A stretch of 64,000 nucleotides of DNA from an uncultured Ruminiclostridium sp. (GTDB lineage Bacteria; Bacillota; Clostridia; Oscillospirales; Ruminococcaceae), in NCBI GenBank assembly GCA_947624435.1, contig CANQKE010000003.1, positions 27,336 through 91,335 of the forward strand, written 5' to 3'. The notes below the pieces were generated by a model. It had not been told where the DNA came from, ran no database searches, and saw only the letters and a list, made by a program, of their open reading frames with translations. Of this stretch, positions 38,753 through 47,799 are shown piece after piece. How positions within the stretch are numbered: the stretch's first letter is position 1; each line of letters opens with the position of its first letter. A program made the position numbers and the translations under genes.

Positions 38753-40078
38753 TTAATTTGTAATACCAAATCCGAGCAGATTAACAAACAGGATCTTTTT
38801 ATCCTCATCTTGAGGAACCGGCTGTAATACTACATGATGTTTACCCTTTTCTCCGGAGAAGATAAGCGTCTGTTCGGGATTGCCCCAACCGTTGGGCGAC
38901 GCGGTGGGGAATGTGCCGGCGTCCTCGCCGTCCACCGTCACCTTGATGTCGGAGTAAGCGGGGCTGTTAGCGCACAGCGTCAGCATGAACAGATTATCTC
39001 CGGTGAAGTCGAACTCGAACGGCTCGCCGAACTCGTCCATGTTTCCTCTTACCTCCCAGCCGTTCGGGAACTGCGTGAGCGTTTCCTTTTCAACAAATGA
39101 ACCGGTGGAGGTTATATCGATAAGCTCCGGCTGATATACACGGTCGGAAAGCTGCATACCCTCAAAGCGGCTGTCGTATACCCACTCGTCCGAAATCGGC
39201 TTTATCTCGGTGCTGTCGGCCGCCTTGACCGCCTCGTCGCACTTTTCAAACATATTTACAATAAGATCGCGGGTCATCTCGTGTCCCCATTCGTTGGGGT
39301 GGGATTCGTCATCGGAATAATCCTCCCATACCATTCTGCCGCTTTCAAATTCCGGCGCAAGCACATTGTTAAGCGATACCATCGGCAGACCGTACGCTTC
39401 TCCTACCAAAGACATGGTGGATTCGCAGGTGTGACCGCTCTTTATTACCGTGAAATACAGCGCCACCGCAGGTTGATTTTCCTGCTTGAGCACTTCCCTT
39501 ACCAATGCCTCATAGCTGTCCTTGTATATCTGCTCCATGCCGTCGTTTACCGCAAATTCCACAAATACAAGGTCGGGAGCTTTGTCCAGCACGTCCCTTT
39601 TAAGTCTGATATTTCCGAGGATACTCGGAGTGCCGCTCATTCCGGCGTTGACGTAATTTATCTTGGTATCGGGATATTTCTCGCACAGATAATCATAAGT
39701 GAGTTTAGCCCAGCAAAGCTCCGGTCCTACCGTCATGCCCTCGGTGATAGAGCCGCCGATAAACGCTATAGTGACTTCTTCCTTGTTTTCAAGCTTGTTT
39801 ATCACCTTTGCCATTCTGCCGGGGTCGCCGGTAGAAATAAGCGAGCGCGATATCATATCCTGATATATCTCCTCTTCGGTCTTTTCGCCCTCTTCCGAGG
39901 ATAATGCTTCGGAAACGGCGCTGTCTTGTGCCGAGCTTTCCTGCACGGAGCTTTCCGTTATGCTTTCCTGCACGGAGCTTTCCTCCTTTGACGCTGCGCT
40001 TTGCGCGGTATTATCCGAGCATGCTCCGAGCGAAACGCAGCATGCTATAGCAAGAAATGCCGCTGTTATTCTTTTCAT
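38753..40078 (-). CDS. SGNH/GDSL-type esterase lipoprotein
   Basis: A 441-residue exported lipoprotein: signal peptide with lipobox S-L-G-A-C, a Ser/Glu-rich linker, then an SGNH hydrolase. Block I is F-I-G-G-S-I-T-E-G (Ser about 106), block III A-V-N-D (about 176) and block V D-E-S-H-P-N-E-W-G-H (Asp/His about 256-259). The last 120 residues look like a beta-sandwich. Likely an extracellular carbohydrate or acetyl esterase; the substrate is not predictable. The start at 40078 has AAAGGA eight bases upstream. Confidence 0.88.
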   Translation of the reverse strand: MKRITAAFLAIACCVSLGACSDNTAQSAASKEESSVQESITESSVQESSAQDSAVSEALSSEEGEKTEEEIYQDMISRSLISTGDPGRMAKVINKLENKEEVTIAFIGGSITEGMTVGPELCWAKLTYDYLCEKYPDTKINYVNAGMSGTPSILGNIRLKRDVLDKAPDLVFVEFAVNDGMEQIYKDSYEALVREVLKQENQPAVALYFTVIKSGHTCESTMSLVGEAYGLPMVSLNNVLAPEFESGRMVWEDYSDDESHPNEWGHEMTRDLIVNMFEKCDEAVKAADSTEIKPISDEWVYDSRFEGMQLSDRVYQPELIDITSTGSFVEKETLTQFPNGWEVRGNMDEFGEPFEFDFTGDNLFMLTLCANSPAYSDIKVTVDGEDAGTFPTASPNGWGNPEQTLIFSGEKGKHHVVLQPVPQDEDKKILFVNLLGFGITN

Positions 40079-40330
40079 AATGATCTTCCTTTCCAAAAAA
40101 TTCCGGATGGTTACAAATATAATTTTATCACAAGCCGGACAATAAGTCAATATAACAACGACTTCATTCAACAAAATCCGAGCCGGATAATACAATATAA
40201 CAATGATATCAAACTCTGCGCGGTTATTTTTTCCTGACATTGAATAAACCGCGCGGTACAGTTAAAAATATAAGTGATATTATTTGAGCCGCAGCAAAGC
40301 GTTAGCTGCGTATAAGGAAAGGATATTATT

Positions 40331-40675
40331 ATGCTTGTCAAAAGAGGAGAAATTTACTACGCGGACTTAAGTCCGGTAGTAGGCAGCGAACAGGGCGGGC
40401 TGCGGCCTGTCCTTATAGTACAAAACGACGTCGGCAATCGTCACAGTCCCACGGTTATCGCCGCCGCGATAACCAGTCAGAAGGACAAATCAAAATTGCC
40501 TACTCATATTTCAATAAATGCCGACAGCTGCGGATTAGCAAGGGATTCTATCGTGCTGCTCGAGCAGGTGCGTACATTAGACAAACAGCGGTTGAAAGAG
40601 CGCATGGGCGAGCTTGACACCGGCTCGATGAGCAGGGTGGACAACGCGCTGTCGGTAAGCTTCGGGCTTAACTGA
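40331..40675 (+). CDS. mazF: MazF/PemK-type endoribonuclease toxin
   Basis: A 114-residue toxin of the EndoA/MazF family, which cleaves mRNA at short motifs. It shows the family blocks KRGEIYYADLSPVVGSEQGG, RPVLIVQND, and PTVIAAAIT. AAGGAAAGGA precedes the ATG. No antitoxin gene is found in the 252 bases upstream or immediately downstream, which is unlike the usual mazEF pair. An imperfect inverted repeat (GCGCGGTTATT at 40218-40228 with AATAAACCGCGC at 40243-40254) could be an operator. Confidence 0.93.
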   Translation: MLVKRGEIYYADLSPVVGSEQGGLRPVLIVQNDVGNRHSPTVIAAAITSQKDKSKLPTHISINADSCGLARDSIVLLEQVRTLDKQRLKERMGELDTGSMSRVDNALSVSFGLN

Positions 40676-40680
40676 ACATC

Positions 40681-40706
40681 ACCCGTCGGTAGATCTATCG
40701 GCGGGT
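40681..40706 (+). terminator. Terminator after mazF
   Basis: Imperfect stem ACCCGTCGG...CGGCGGGT followed by TTTGTTTTT; it separates mazF from asnB. Confidence 0.7.
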
Positions 40707-40774
40707 TTTGTTTTTCATTAACCCCCTGTTAAGCTAAAGCATATAATATGTAAAAACAGAAAGGAGATATACAT

Positions 40775-42613
40775 ATGTGCGGAATTGCAGGCTGGGTAGA
40801 TTACGGCGGCGTGGGGAAATGCGAGGGGGTAATGCGGGCGATGGCGCAGACGCTTGCCCCGCGCGGTCCGGATTCCGAGGGCTTTTATTATTCCGAGTGC
40901 TGCGCGTTGGCGCACCGCAGGCTTGCGGTCATCGACCCGGAGAACGGCGCGCAGCCGATGTATGCGTCATGCGGGGACGAGCGTTACGTTATCGTCTATA
41001 ACGGCGAGCTGTACAACACCGAGGAGATACGCGCGGAGCTTTGCGCTTTAGGCTACGGCTTTAACGGGAAAAGCGACACGGAGGTATTGCTCACCTCTTA
41101 TATAGCGTGGGGAGAGGCGTGCCTTGACCGATTTAACGGCATATATGCCTTTGCGATATGGAGCGAACATGAGCGTACATTATTCCTTGCGCGCGACCGA
41201 ATGGGAGTAAAGCCGCTGTTTTACTATGAATATCCGGGCGGGATAGTTTTTGCGTCGGAGCTTAAAGCATTACTTAAAGCGCCCATGATAAAACCGGTGA
41301 TAAACGCCGAGGGCGTGGCGGATATAATGCTTTTAGGGCCTGCGCGCCGGCCGGGCTTCGGCGTGTTCAAAGGGGTAAAGGAATTTCAGCTTTCAGAATG
41401 CGGCATGTTCAGCGAGTACGGACTGAAAAAGCGCTGCTACTGGCAGCTTCACGCAATGGAGCATAAACAGACCTTGCGCGAAACAGAGGAGAACGTTGCG
41501 TTTTTGCTGACCGACGCTATCAAGCGGCAGTTAGTCAGCGACGTGCCGCTTTGCACCTTCCTTTCGGGAGGACTGGACAGCAGCGTGATAAGCGCGGTCG
41601 CCGCCGCGGAATATAAAAGGCAGGGCAGAACGCTTGCCACCTATTCTATAGATTACGTCGATAACGACAAGAATTTTAAGTCCAGCAGCTTTCAGCCGGA
41701 TATGGACGCGCCGTGGATAGTAAAGATGGCGGATTTCATCGGTTCTGAGCATACAGACGTACAGCTCGACACCAAAGAGCTGACCGACGCATTAGGTCCT
41801 GCCGCCGCAGCGCGCGATCTTCCGGGAATGGCGGACGTTGACAGCTCGCTGTATCTTTTCTGTCGGGAGATAAAAAAAGGCTACACCGTCGCGGTAAGCG
41901 GGGAATGCGCAGATGAGATATTCGGCGGCTATCCGTGGTATCACAACGAGGAGATACTCTTTCAAAAGGGATTCCCATGGGCGCGTTCCACTACCGACCG
42001 CGTGGGACTGCTAAAGCCGGGCGTGCTGTGCGACATCGATCCGTATGAATATATAAATACCTGCTGCAACGAAACGCTGAGCCGCACGGAATATCTTGAT
42101 ACCGACACCCCGCTTGAACGGCGTATGCGCGAAATGTTTATGCTCAATATCCACTGGTTCATGCAGACATTGCTTGACAGAAAGGACAGGATGAGCATGG
42201 CGTGGGGGCTTGAGGTAAGAGTTCCGTTTTGCGACCACAGGATAGCGCGGTACGTCTATAATATCCCGTGGAAATTCAAGGCGGAGCGCGGCAGGGAAAA
42301 GGGACTTGTGCGCAGCGCAATGACCGGCGTGCTGCCCGACGACGTGCTTTGGCGCAAAAAATCCCCCTATCCCAAAACGCATAACCCGAATTATCTTAAA
42401 GAGGTGATAACCCGCACCCGCGCGATAATAGAGGATAAGGACTGCCGCATCACCGATATTCTTGATAAAAATCGGCTGATAGAGCTATGCGAAGACCCGT
42501 CCGTGTTCAAAAATAACTGGTATGGTCAACTTATGACCGCGCCGCAGGTATTCGCCTACATTATACAATTGGAGGCGTGGTTGAGAAAATATAATGTAGT
42601 TATAGAAAAATGA
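40775..42613 (+). CDS. asnB: Asparagine synthetase B (glutamine-hydrolysing)
   Basis: A 612-residue two-domain enzyme. The N-terminal Ntn amidotransferase starts with M-C-G-I-A-G, the Cys after the initiator Met being the nucleophile, and has R-G-P-D-S. The C-terminal synthetase has the PP-loop L-S-G-G-L-D-S-S that binds ATP. It converts aspartate and glutamine to asparagine. AAAGGAGATATACAT precedes the ATG. Full length and motifs intact. Confidence 0.95.
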   Translation: MCGIAGWVDYGGVGKCEGVMRAMAQTLAPRGPDSEGFYYSECCALAHRRLAVIDPENGAQPMYASCGDERYVIVYNGELYNTEEIRAELCALGYGFNGKSDTEVLLTSYIAWGEACLDRFNGIYAFAIWSEHERTLFLARDRMGVKPLFYYEYPGGIVFASELKALLKAPMIKPVINAEGVADIMLLGPARRPGFGVFKGVKEFQLSECGMFSEYGLKKRCYWQLHAMEHKQTLRETEENVAFLLTDAIKRQLVSDVPLCTFLSGGLDSSVISAVAAAEYKRQGRTLATYSIDYVDNDKNFKSSSFQPDMDAPWIVKMADFIGSEHTDVQLDTKELTDALGPAAAARDLPGMADVDSSLYLFCREIKKGYTVAVSGECADEIFGGYPWYHNEEILFQKGFPWARSTTDRVGLLKPGVLCDIDPYEYINTCCNETLSRTEYLDTDTPLERRMREMFMLNIHWFMQTLLDRKDRMSMAWGLEVRVPFCDHRIARYVYNIPWKFKAERGREKGLVRSAMTGVLPDDVLWRKKSPYPKTHNPNYLKEVITRTRAIIEDKDCRITDILDKNRLIELCEDPSVFKNNWYGQLMTAPQVFAYIIQLEAWLRKYNVVIEK

Positions 42614-42727
42614 TTTTGCTTGTGCGAAAATCTTACAAAGGCGCGCTTTTTCCCGCCTTGATTTGTTGAAAATCACCTTTGAGTTTTTATAAAAAATATG
42701 CTACAATAATAACAGTGAGCAGCTAAA

Positions 42728-42763
42728 AGCGTAAGTCCGGCTACGGATCTACGCTTTTTTATT
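42728..42763 (+). terminator. Terminator or attenuator between asnB and the MATE gene
   Basis: Stem AGCGTA(A)GTCCG / CGGATC(T)ACGCT region with loop GCTA, then TTTTTTATTTT. It lies 114 bases after asnB and about 20 before the MATE gene, so it may be a leader attenuator as well. Confidence 0.6.
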
Positions 42764-42786
42764 TTACATTAATAATGGAGGTTTTT

Positions 42787-44217
42787 ATGGAACAGACAAA
42801 TAACGCTTATTTAGGTACTCAAAAGATAGGCGGACTTATGGCGAAGTACGCGCTGCCCTGCGTGATATCGCTGCTGGTGGGCGCGCTTTACAACATAGTG
42901 GATCAGATATTTATCGCAAACGCGGATTATCTCGGCTCATACGGCAACGCCGCGAACACCGTGGTTTTCCCGCTGACAGTGATAGCGCTGGCGATAGCCG
43001 TGATGATAGGCGACGGCTGCTGCGCGTTCGTCAGCATCTGCATGGGACAAAACCGACATTCGGACGCCGGCCGCAGCATGGGTAACGCCGTTACCGTGAC
43101 GGTGATATTTTCGGTGGTGCTTACCGCTGTTTACCTTATCTTCAACCGTCAGCTTATCGAGCTTTTCGGCGGTACGGTAAACATGGCGACCTTTGATTAT
43201 TCGCAGGAATATTTTTTCTGGATAAGCGTCGGGATACCGTTTTATATGTTCGGTCAGGCGATGAATCCGGTGATACGCGCGGACGGCAGTCCGAGATTTG
43301 CGATGATATCCACCCTTGCCGGAGCGGCGGTAAATATAGTGCTTGATCCGGTGTTCATTTTCGCCGCAAAGTGGGGAATGACCGGAGCCGCGCTGGCTAC
43401 CGCCATCGGGCAGATAGTCACCGCCGCGCTTGCGGTATGGTATATTATGCATACTAAAACTATAAAGCTTACAAAGAGCGATCTTGTGCTTAAATTTTCG
43501 ATATTAAAGCGGACGCTGACGCTCGGGATATGCAGCTTTTTATCTCAGATATCCTTAGTCGCTGCTATGGCGGCGATAAATAACATGATAAGAAAATACG
43601 GCGCGGCGGACCCGATATTTTGCGAGGAGGAATTTGCCCAGATACCGATGGCGGCGGTGGGTATCGTGATGAAGTTTTTCCAGATAGTTATTTCCGTCGT
43701 GGTAGGAATGGCGGCGGGCTGCATACCTATAGTAGGGTTCAATACCGGCGCGGGGCGAAACGACCGCGTGAAGAAATTGTTTTCCCTGCTGCTTATAGCG
43801 GAAGCGGCGGTAGGAGCGGCGGCGTTTATAATAGTGGAATTTTTCCCGACGCAGATAATAAATATTTTCGGCGCGGCGAACGAAAGCGTGCATTACACGG
43901 ATTTTGCGGTAAAGGCGTTCAGGGTATATCTTTGTATGATAGTGTTCGCCTGTGTGAATAAGGCGGCGTTCATCTTTCTTCAGGCAATGGGAAAAGCCGC
44001 GGCCTCCACACTTCTTTCCATGGCGAGGGAGATACTGTTCGGCGTAGGGTTCGCATTGTTGCTGCCGGTATATTTCGGACTGGACGGAGTGCTTTATTCA
44101 ATGCCGGTATCGGATATACTTACTGCCGTGCTTTCCGTAGCGGTGATAATAATGACCTACCGTCAGCTAAGTGCAGGCAGATCCGCCGAATGTAAACCCG
44201 CGCTGCACAGCAGATAA
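42787..44217 (+). CDS. MATE-family multidrug/Na+ efflux transporter
   Basis: A 476-residue membrane protein with about twelve hydrophobic helices and an internal two-fold repeat (G-x-L-x-x-K-Y-A-L-P...L-V-G-A-L-Y-N-I-V-D-Q-I-F-I). This is the usual MATE pattern of the DinF/NorM-like branch in Bacillota. The ATG at 42787 is used because GGAGG lies just before it. Substrate unknown. Confidence 0.92.
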   Translation: MEQTNNAYLGTQKIGGLMAKYALPCVISLLVGALYNIVDQIFIANADYLGSYGNAANTVVFPLTVIALAIAVMIGDGCCAFVSICMGQNRHSDAGRSMGNAVTVTVIFSVVLTAVYLIFNRQLIELFGGTVNMATFDYSQEYFFWISVGIPFYMFGQAMNPVIRADGSPRFAMISTLAGAAVNIVLDPVFIFAAKWGMTGAALATAIGQIVTAALAVWYIMHTKTIKLTKSDLVLKFSILKRTLTLGICSFLSQISLVAAMAAINNMIRKYGAADPIFCEEEFAQIPMAAVGIVMKFFQIVISVVVGMAAGCIPIVGFNTGAGRNDRVKKLFSLLLIAEAAVGAAAFIIVEFFPTQIINIFGAANESVHYTDFAVKAFRVYLCMIVFACVNKAAFIFLQAMGKAAASTLLSMAREILFGVGFALLLPVYFGLDGVLYSMPVSDILTAVLSVAVIIMTYRQLSAGRSAECKPALHSR

Positions 44218-44288
44218 ACGAAAAGCATTTAGAAACACGTTAAAAAGCATTGAGAAAGCGCCCAAAAACACGCGCAGACAAGGAAAGA

Positions 44289-44318
44289 GCCGCATCGGAC
44301 TGCATGGTCTGATGCGGC
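44289..44318. terminator. Bidirectional terminator
   Basis: GCCGCATC...GATGCGGC stem followed by ATTTTTATTTAT, between the convergent MATE gene and ABC operon. Confidence 0.75.
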
Positions 44319-44326
44319 ATTTTTAT

Positions 44327-44995
44327 TTATACCGAAACGCCGTCTTTAAGCCGGATAACGCGTTTACACCTTGCCGCGATATCGTTGTCGTGGGTGACTA
44401 TGATAACAGTTTTGCCGTCGGCGTTCAGCTTTTCAAAAAGCCGCATTATGCTCTCGGCGTTCTCGCTGTCGAGCGCGCCTGTCGGCTCGTCGGCGAGTAT
44501 CACAGACGGATCGTTTGCTACCGCCCTCGCGATAGCGACGCGCTGCTTTTGCCCGCCGGACAGCTTATTGACGGGCTTGTTTGCCATACTGTCCATATCC
44601 ACAGAGCGCAGTGCCTCCATAGCCTTTTTCACGCGCTCGCTCTTCGGCTTTTTGTGCTTTTCAAATTCGAGCGGCAGCAGGACGTTTTCCAGTACCGTAA
44701 AATCCTCCACGAGTGCAAAATCCTGCATTACCATTCCTATTTTCTCGTTGCGTATGCGAGCACTGCCCTTCTCGGAAAGCTCCTTTACGAGCGTATCGTC
44801 TATTCTGTACTCGCCGTCGGTACAATTGTCTATGCAGGCGAGGATATGCAGCAGCGTCGACTTGCCCGCGCCCGACTTGCCTATTATCGCAATAAGCTCC
44901 CCGTCCGCCGTTTCAAACGACACGTCCTTAAGCGCGCAAAACTCGTTGGGCTTTTTCGGATTGTATACCTTGCTGATATTTGTAAGCTCTAACAT
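44327..44995 (-). CDS. ABC transporter ATPase, MacB/LolD type
   Basis: A 222-residue ATPase with Walker A GKSGAGKST, signature LSGGQKQR, Walker B VILADEPT and the D-loop/H-loop region (VTHD). The subfamily serves FtsX-like permeases that move peptides, lipoproteins or antibiotics. The ATG at 44995 has AGGAGG seven bases upstream; another ATG six bases earlier overlaps the permease stop. It is last in a three-gene minus-strand operon. Confidence 0.93.
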   Translation of the reverse strand: MLELTNISKVYNPKKPNEFCALKDVSFETADGELIAIIGKSGAGKSTLLHILACIDNCTDGEYRIDDTLVKELSEKGSARIRNEKIGMVMQDFALVEDFTVLENVLLPLEFEKHKKPKSERVKKAMEALRSVDMDSMANKPVNKLSGGQKQRVAIARAVANDPSVILADEPTGALDSENAESIMRLFEKLNADGKTVIIVTHDNDIAARCKRVIRLKDGVSV

Positions 44996-44997
44996 AT

Positions 44998-46230
44998 TCA
45001 TTCCTCCTGCAAAATTTCTTTAGGCGTAGTCCTCGACAGCATTACTGTCGGCATTATCATCGAAAACAACAGATACAGCAAAAGCGGCACGGCGAGCGAC
45101 AGCAGCACGGGCGGCTCTAAGATCACCATAAAGCTCTCTGATAAAGGAGTCAGCTTTATCGCCGCCATAGCGCATAAACTCAGCGCAAGCGACACGACCG
45201 CTATCGTCAGCGATTGAAAGAGATTTATCAGCGCGCACTGCCGCCACTTAAGCCCGAGCAGATAAAACTTAGCGTAATCCTTTAGGCTGCGGCGGGTCGT
45301 CAATGCCGAGCAGCTTATACTGCTGACTATGGTAAGCACCATAAGCACTATTACTATCGGCAGCAGCTGATATATCTGCTCGAAAAGATAATTAGTATCA
45401 GCCTCGTTCATATCGCTTGTCGGCAGACATATATTTCCGCCCATCTTTGCAAGCGTTTTGCAGTCCTCCTCTATAACGTCATCGCTTATCTCGTCGGGAT
45501 AGCCGATAAGCGTCGAGGACACTATCACCTGAACGTCGGAATATTCGGGTACGAACTTATCCACCGCCGAGCGCGAAAACAGCATTAGCGGTTCTCCCTC
45601 TATCTCGTAGGAATACGGGCTGAACGCCTGTCGGTAGTAAAGATCGTCTGCCCCGCGTCGCATTTGTGTGCCGAATACGTCGCCGCCCTCGGTAAGTATC
45701 CCCACTATCTTAACTGGGACCGGTATGACCGTTTCGTCAGCCAACGTAGCGTTAAATTCGACGGTGTCCCCCACTTTCCATCCGTAAGGGTTATCGGATA
45801 CCACAGCCTCCAACTGCTCGGGGTCGGTCGAGAGCCAGCGCCCCTCTTTGAGCAACGGCTGATAGCGCTCTATTATGCCGTCGTCATAGCTGTAGCTTTT
45901 ATCGATATAATCATCTTTGTAGCCGAGCGGAAATCTGTGTACGGTAAGTATGCTGTCGCCTTTAGTGTAGCTAAGCAGCTTTTCGGGGCTTTGTATAAGG
46001 CTCTCAAACTGCGTCCAATCGCCGTCATACGCGCCGCGCCCCGCATCAAAGTAAGCGAATACGGCATTACCTCCGAAATAGTCGGCAAACGGCAGATACG
46101 TCCTAAATCTCAGTACCACCGACGAGATCATTACCGCGGTGACGGTCAATGTGACCAACATTTGCAGCAGGGTGAGCAAATTCATTCCGAAATTCTTCTT
46201 CATCCCTCTTAAAGCGGTCTTAAGCAGCAT
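44998..46230 (-). CDS. FtsX/MacB-like ABC permease
   Basis: A 410-residue permease with one N-terminal helix, an extracytoplasmic domain of about 230 residues, and three C-terminal helices (about 290-310, 335-360, 375-395), the FtsX topology. It overlaps the upstream permease by ATGA. Partner of the ATPase that follows. Confidence 0.85.
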   Translation of the reverse strand: MLLKTALRGMKKNFGMNLLTLLQMLVTLTVTAVMISSVVLRFRTYLPFADYFGGNAVFAYFDAGRGAYDGDWTQFESLIQSPEKLLSYTKGDSILTVHRFPLGYKDDYIDKSYSYDDGIIERYQPLLKEGRWLSTDPEQLEAVVSDNPYGWKVGDTVEFNATLADETVIPVPVKIVGILTEGGDVFGTQMRRGADDLYYRQAFSPYSYEIEGEPLMLFSRSAVDKFVPEYSDVQVIVSSTLIGYPDEISDDVIEEDCKTLAKMGGNICLPTSDMNEADTNYLFEQIYQLLPIVIVLMVLTIVSSISCSALTTRRSLKDYAKFYLLGLKWRQCALINLFQSLTIAVVSLALSLCAMAAIKLTPLSESFMVILEPPVLLSLAVPLLLYLLFSMIMPTVMLSRTTPKEILQEE

Positions 46231-47447
46231 CAGTTACCACCCCTTTTCAGCGTTTCTACAGGCATTTTTCTAAGCTGTACAAATAATACGACGCTCATAA
46301 TTATGAGCATAAGCACAGTGTATATCAGCACGAAAGCGAGGTATATCACGGGGCTGTACGCGCCTTTCATATACGGGAAGATATTCGATAATACAAGCTC
46401 CATGACCGGTATAAACGCCGCGATACCTATTATAAAGGTCGGTATGCATATCATACAGCACTCGGCGAGCGACGCTCTCATTATCTTACCGACGGTGCAG
46501 CCGCAAAGGCGGAATATTGCGTTTTGCCTGCGCCGCTTTGCCGTGATATAGCGGAACAGCACCGCGAAGTTTACTATCGTTATCACCGCGATAAGCGCCG
46601 CTATAAGCATAATATTGCGGTACATATAAGCCGTTTCGGGGTCGGGGATGTCCATATCGGCAAAAGAAAGCACGCCGGGGATAATTTCGTTCGCCGTGTT
46701 TGTTATCTCGTCATACTGCGAACGGGTAACATTTTTATAAAAGCACAGGCTGACCCCGCTGACCTCGTGCTCGTCCGGCACCGAAAGAAAAGGTATCAGC
46801 GGAGTAGGCATACCCGCCTGATATTCCGCTATAACGGTATATTTTTTACCGAAAATATTTATCGTGCCGTCGTCGTTGGTTAAAGCTTTGGTTTCGTCGT
46901 TGCGTTTGATAGTCCCGGTGACGGGGTCTTTATGCCCCGCGACCATTGCGACTAAAGCGCCCTCGGCTTCTTCCTCTTCGGAAATATATCTGCCCGACAA
47001 GATCGAGCCTTGCTGCTCGAAAGCTTCTTTGGTCTGCTCAAAAATATGATATACCCCGTCGATAATGCGAAAGCGAAAGACTATCGACGGCACGGACGCC
47101 TCTCCGCCTATAATTTCTACCACGTTTCCGTTTTCGTCGGGTCCGGTATAGACAAATTCCGGGAAAGGCGATTTGCAATAGATATACATTTCGTTTTTGA
47201 CTTCGTCGTCTATCGCGTTAAGATACCGCTTAAAGTCTCCCGCGGTCAGGGTCTCTCCCTCGTTTACCGTGGCGTCTATATCCGTATTATCCGCCGAAAA
47301 TTCCTGCAGCTGTACGTTGTAATTCTGATACAATCCGTATGAAAACGCCATTATCCACGCGGACGCAATAACGCAGACTATCATCACGGCGAATATGAAT
47401 TTTTCGTTCTTGATAAGCGAGCGGAGGTTGTGTAAAACATATTTCAT
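46230..47447 (-). CDS. FtsX/MacB-like ABC permease, first of the pair
   Basis: A 405-residue paralogue of the next permease: N-terminal helix, a large extracytoplasmic domain, and a C-terminal set of three helices with a short R-R-R-Q-N-A-I-F-R-L-C-G loop typical of the FtsX family coupling region. GGGGG precedes the ATG. The two permeases and the ATPase form a heterodimeric exporter; substrate unknown. No two-component system is adjacent, unlike many bacitracin-type exporters. Confidence 0.85.
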   Translation of the reverse strand: MKYVLHNLRSLIKNEKFIFAVMIVCVIASAWIMAFSYGLYQNYNVQLQEFSADNTDIDATVNEGETLTAGDFKRYLNAIDDEVKNEMYIYCKSPFPEFVYTGPDENGNVVEIIGGEASVPSIVFRFRIIDGVYHIFEQTKEAFEQQGSILSGRYISEEEEAEGALVAMVAGHKDPVTGTIKRNDETKALTNDDGTINIFGKKYTVIAEYQAGMPTPLIPFLSVPDEHEVSGVSLCFYKNVTRSQYDEITNTANEIIPGVLSFADMDIPDPETAYMYRNIMLIAALIAVITIVNFAVLFRYITAKRRRQNAIFRLCGCTVGKIMRASLAECCMICIPTFIIGIAAFIPVMELVLSNIFPYMKGAYSPVIYLAFVLIYTVLMLIIMSVVLFVQLRKMPVETLKRGGN

Positions 47448-47543
47448 ATCGTTACCCCCTAATATCCCTATTTATAATATAAGACTGTTTTTTCTCCCTT
47501 GCGTTACAGGTAAATTTTAATTTTTTGAAAAATTTTTACAAAT

Positions 47544-47574
47544 AAAAACGGAAGCAGTCGATACTTCCGTTTTT
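47544..47574. terminator. Bidirectional-looking terminator before the ABC operon
   Basis: AAAAACGGAAG / CTTCCGTTTTT, 11-bp perfect arms, 21 bases past the stop of the minus-strand zinc-ribbon gene. Confidence 0.8.
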
Positions 47575-47595
47575 GGGTATTTGATCTTGATATTT

Positions 47596-47799
47596 TTATC
47601 TGAACAGCGTACATTCTCCGCTCTTGCGGTAGTGATCTATACGTTCCTCTATCGCTTTTCGGGTGGTATTAAAGTAAGCGGCAAGGCAGTCTATGCACAT
47701 AAATTCTCTTACATTGCGGCTTATCAGCTTTTGATTTATCGCTATATCGTCCGAGCCGAGCGGCGTGCCGCACTTAAAGCAGTTATCGTAAGCGCTCAC
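47596..47799 (-). CDS. Small zinc-ribbon-like protein
   Basis: A 67-residue protein with two C-x-x-C pairs (C-F-K-C and C-I-D-C, about 25 residues apart), suggesting a single structural zinc. It starts with a GTG that overlaps the alpha-galactosidase stop (GTGA), so its translation is probably coupled. I do not recognise the family; its function is unknown. Confidence 0.75.
   Translation of the reverse strand: MSAYDNCFKCGTPLGSDDIAINQKLISRNVREFMCIDCLAAYFNTTRKAIEERIDHYRKSGECTLFR

Noticed and set aside
38563-38808. Minus-strand ORF of 81 codons
   Set aside because: It spans the terminator hairpin and one 78-bp repeat, overlaps the end of the SGNH gene and has no ribosome site.
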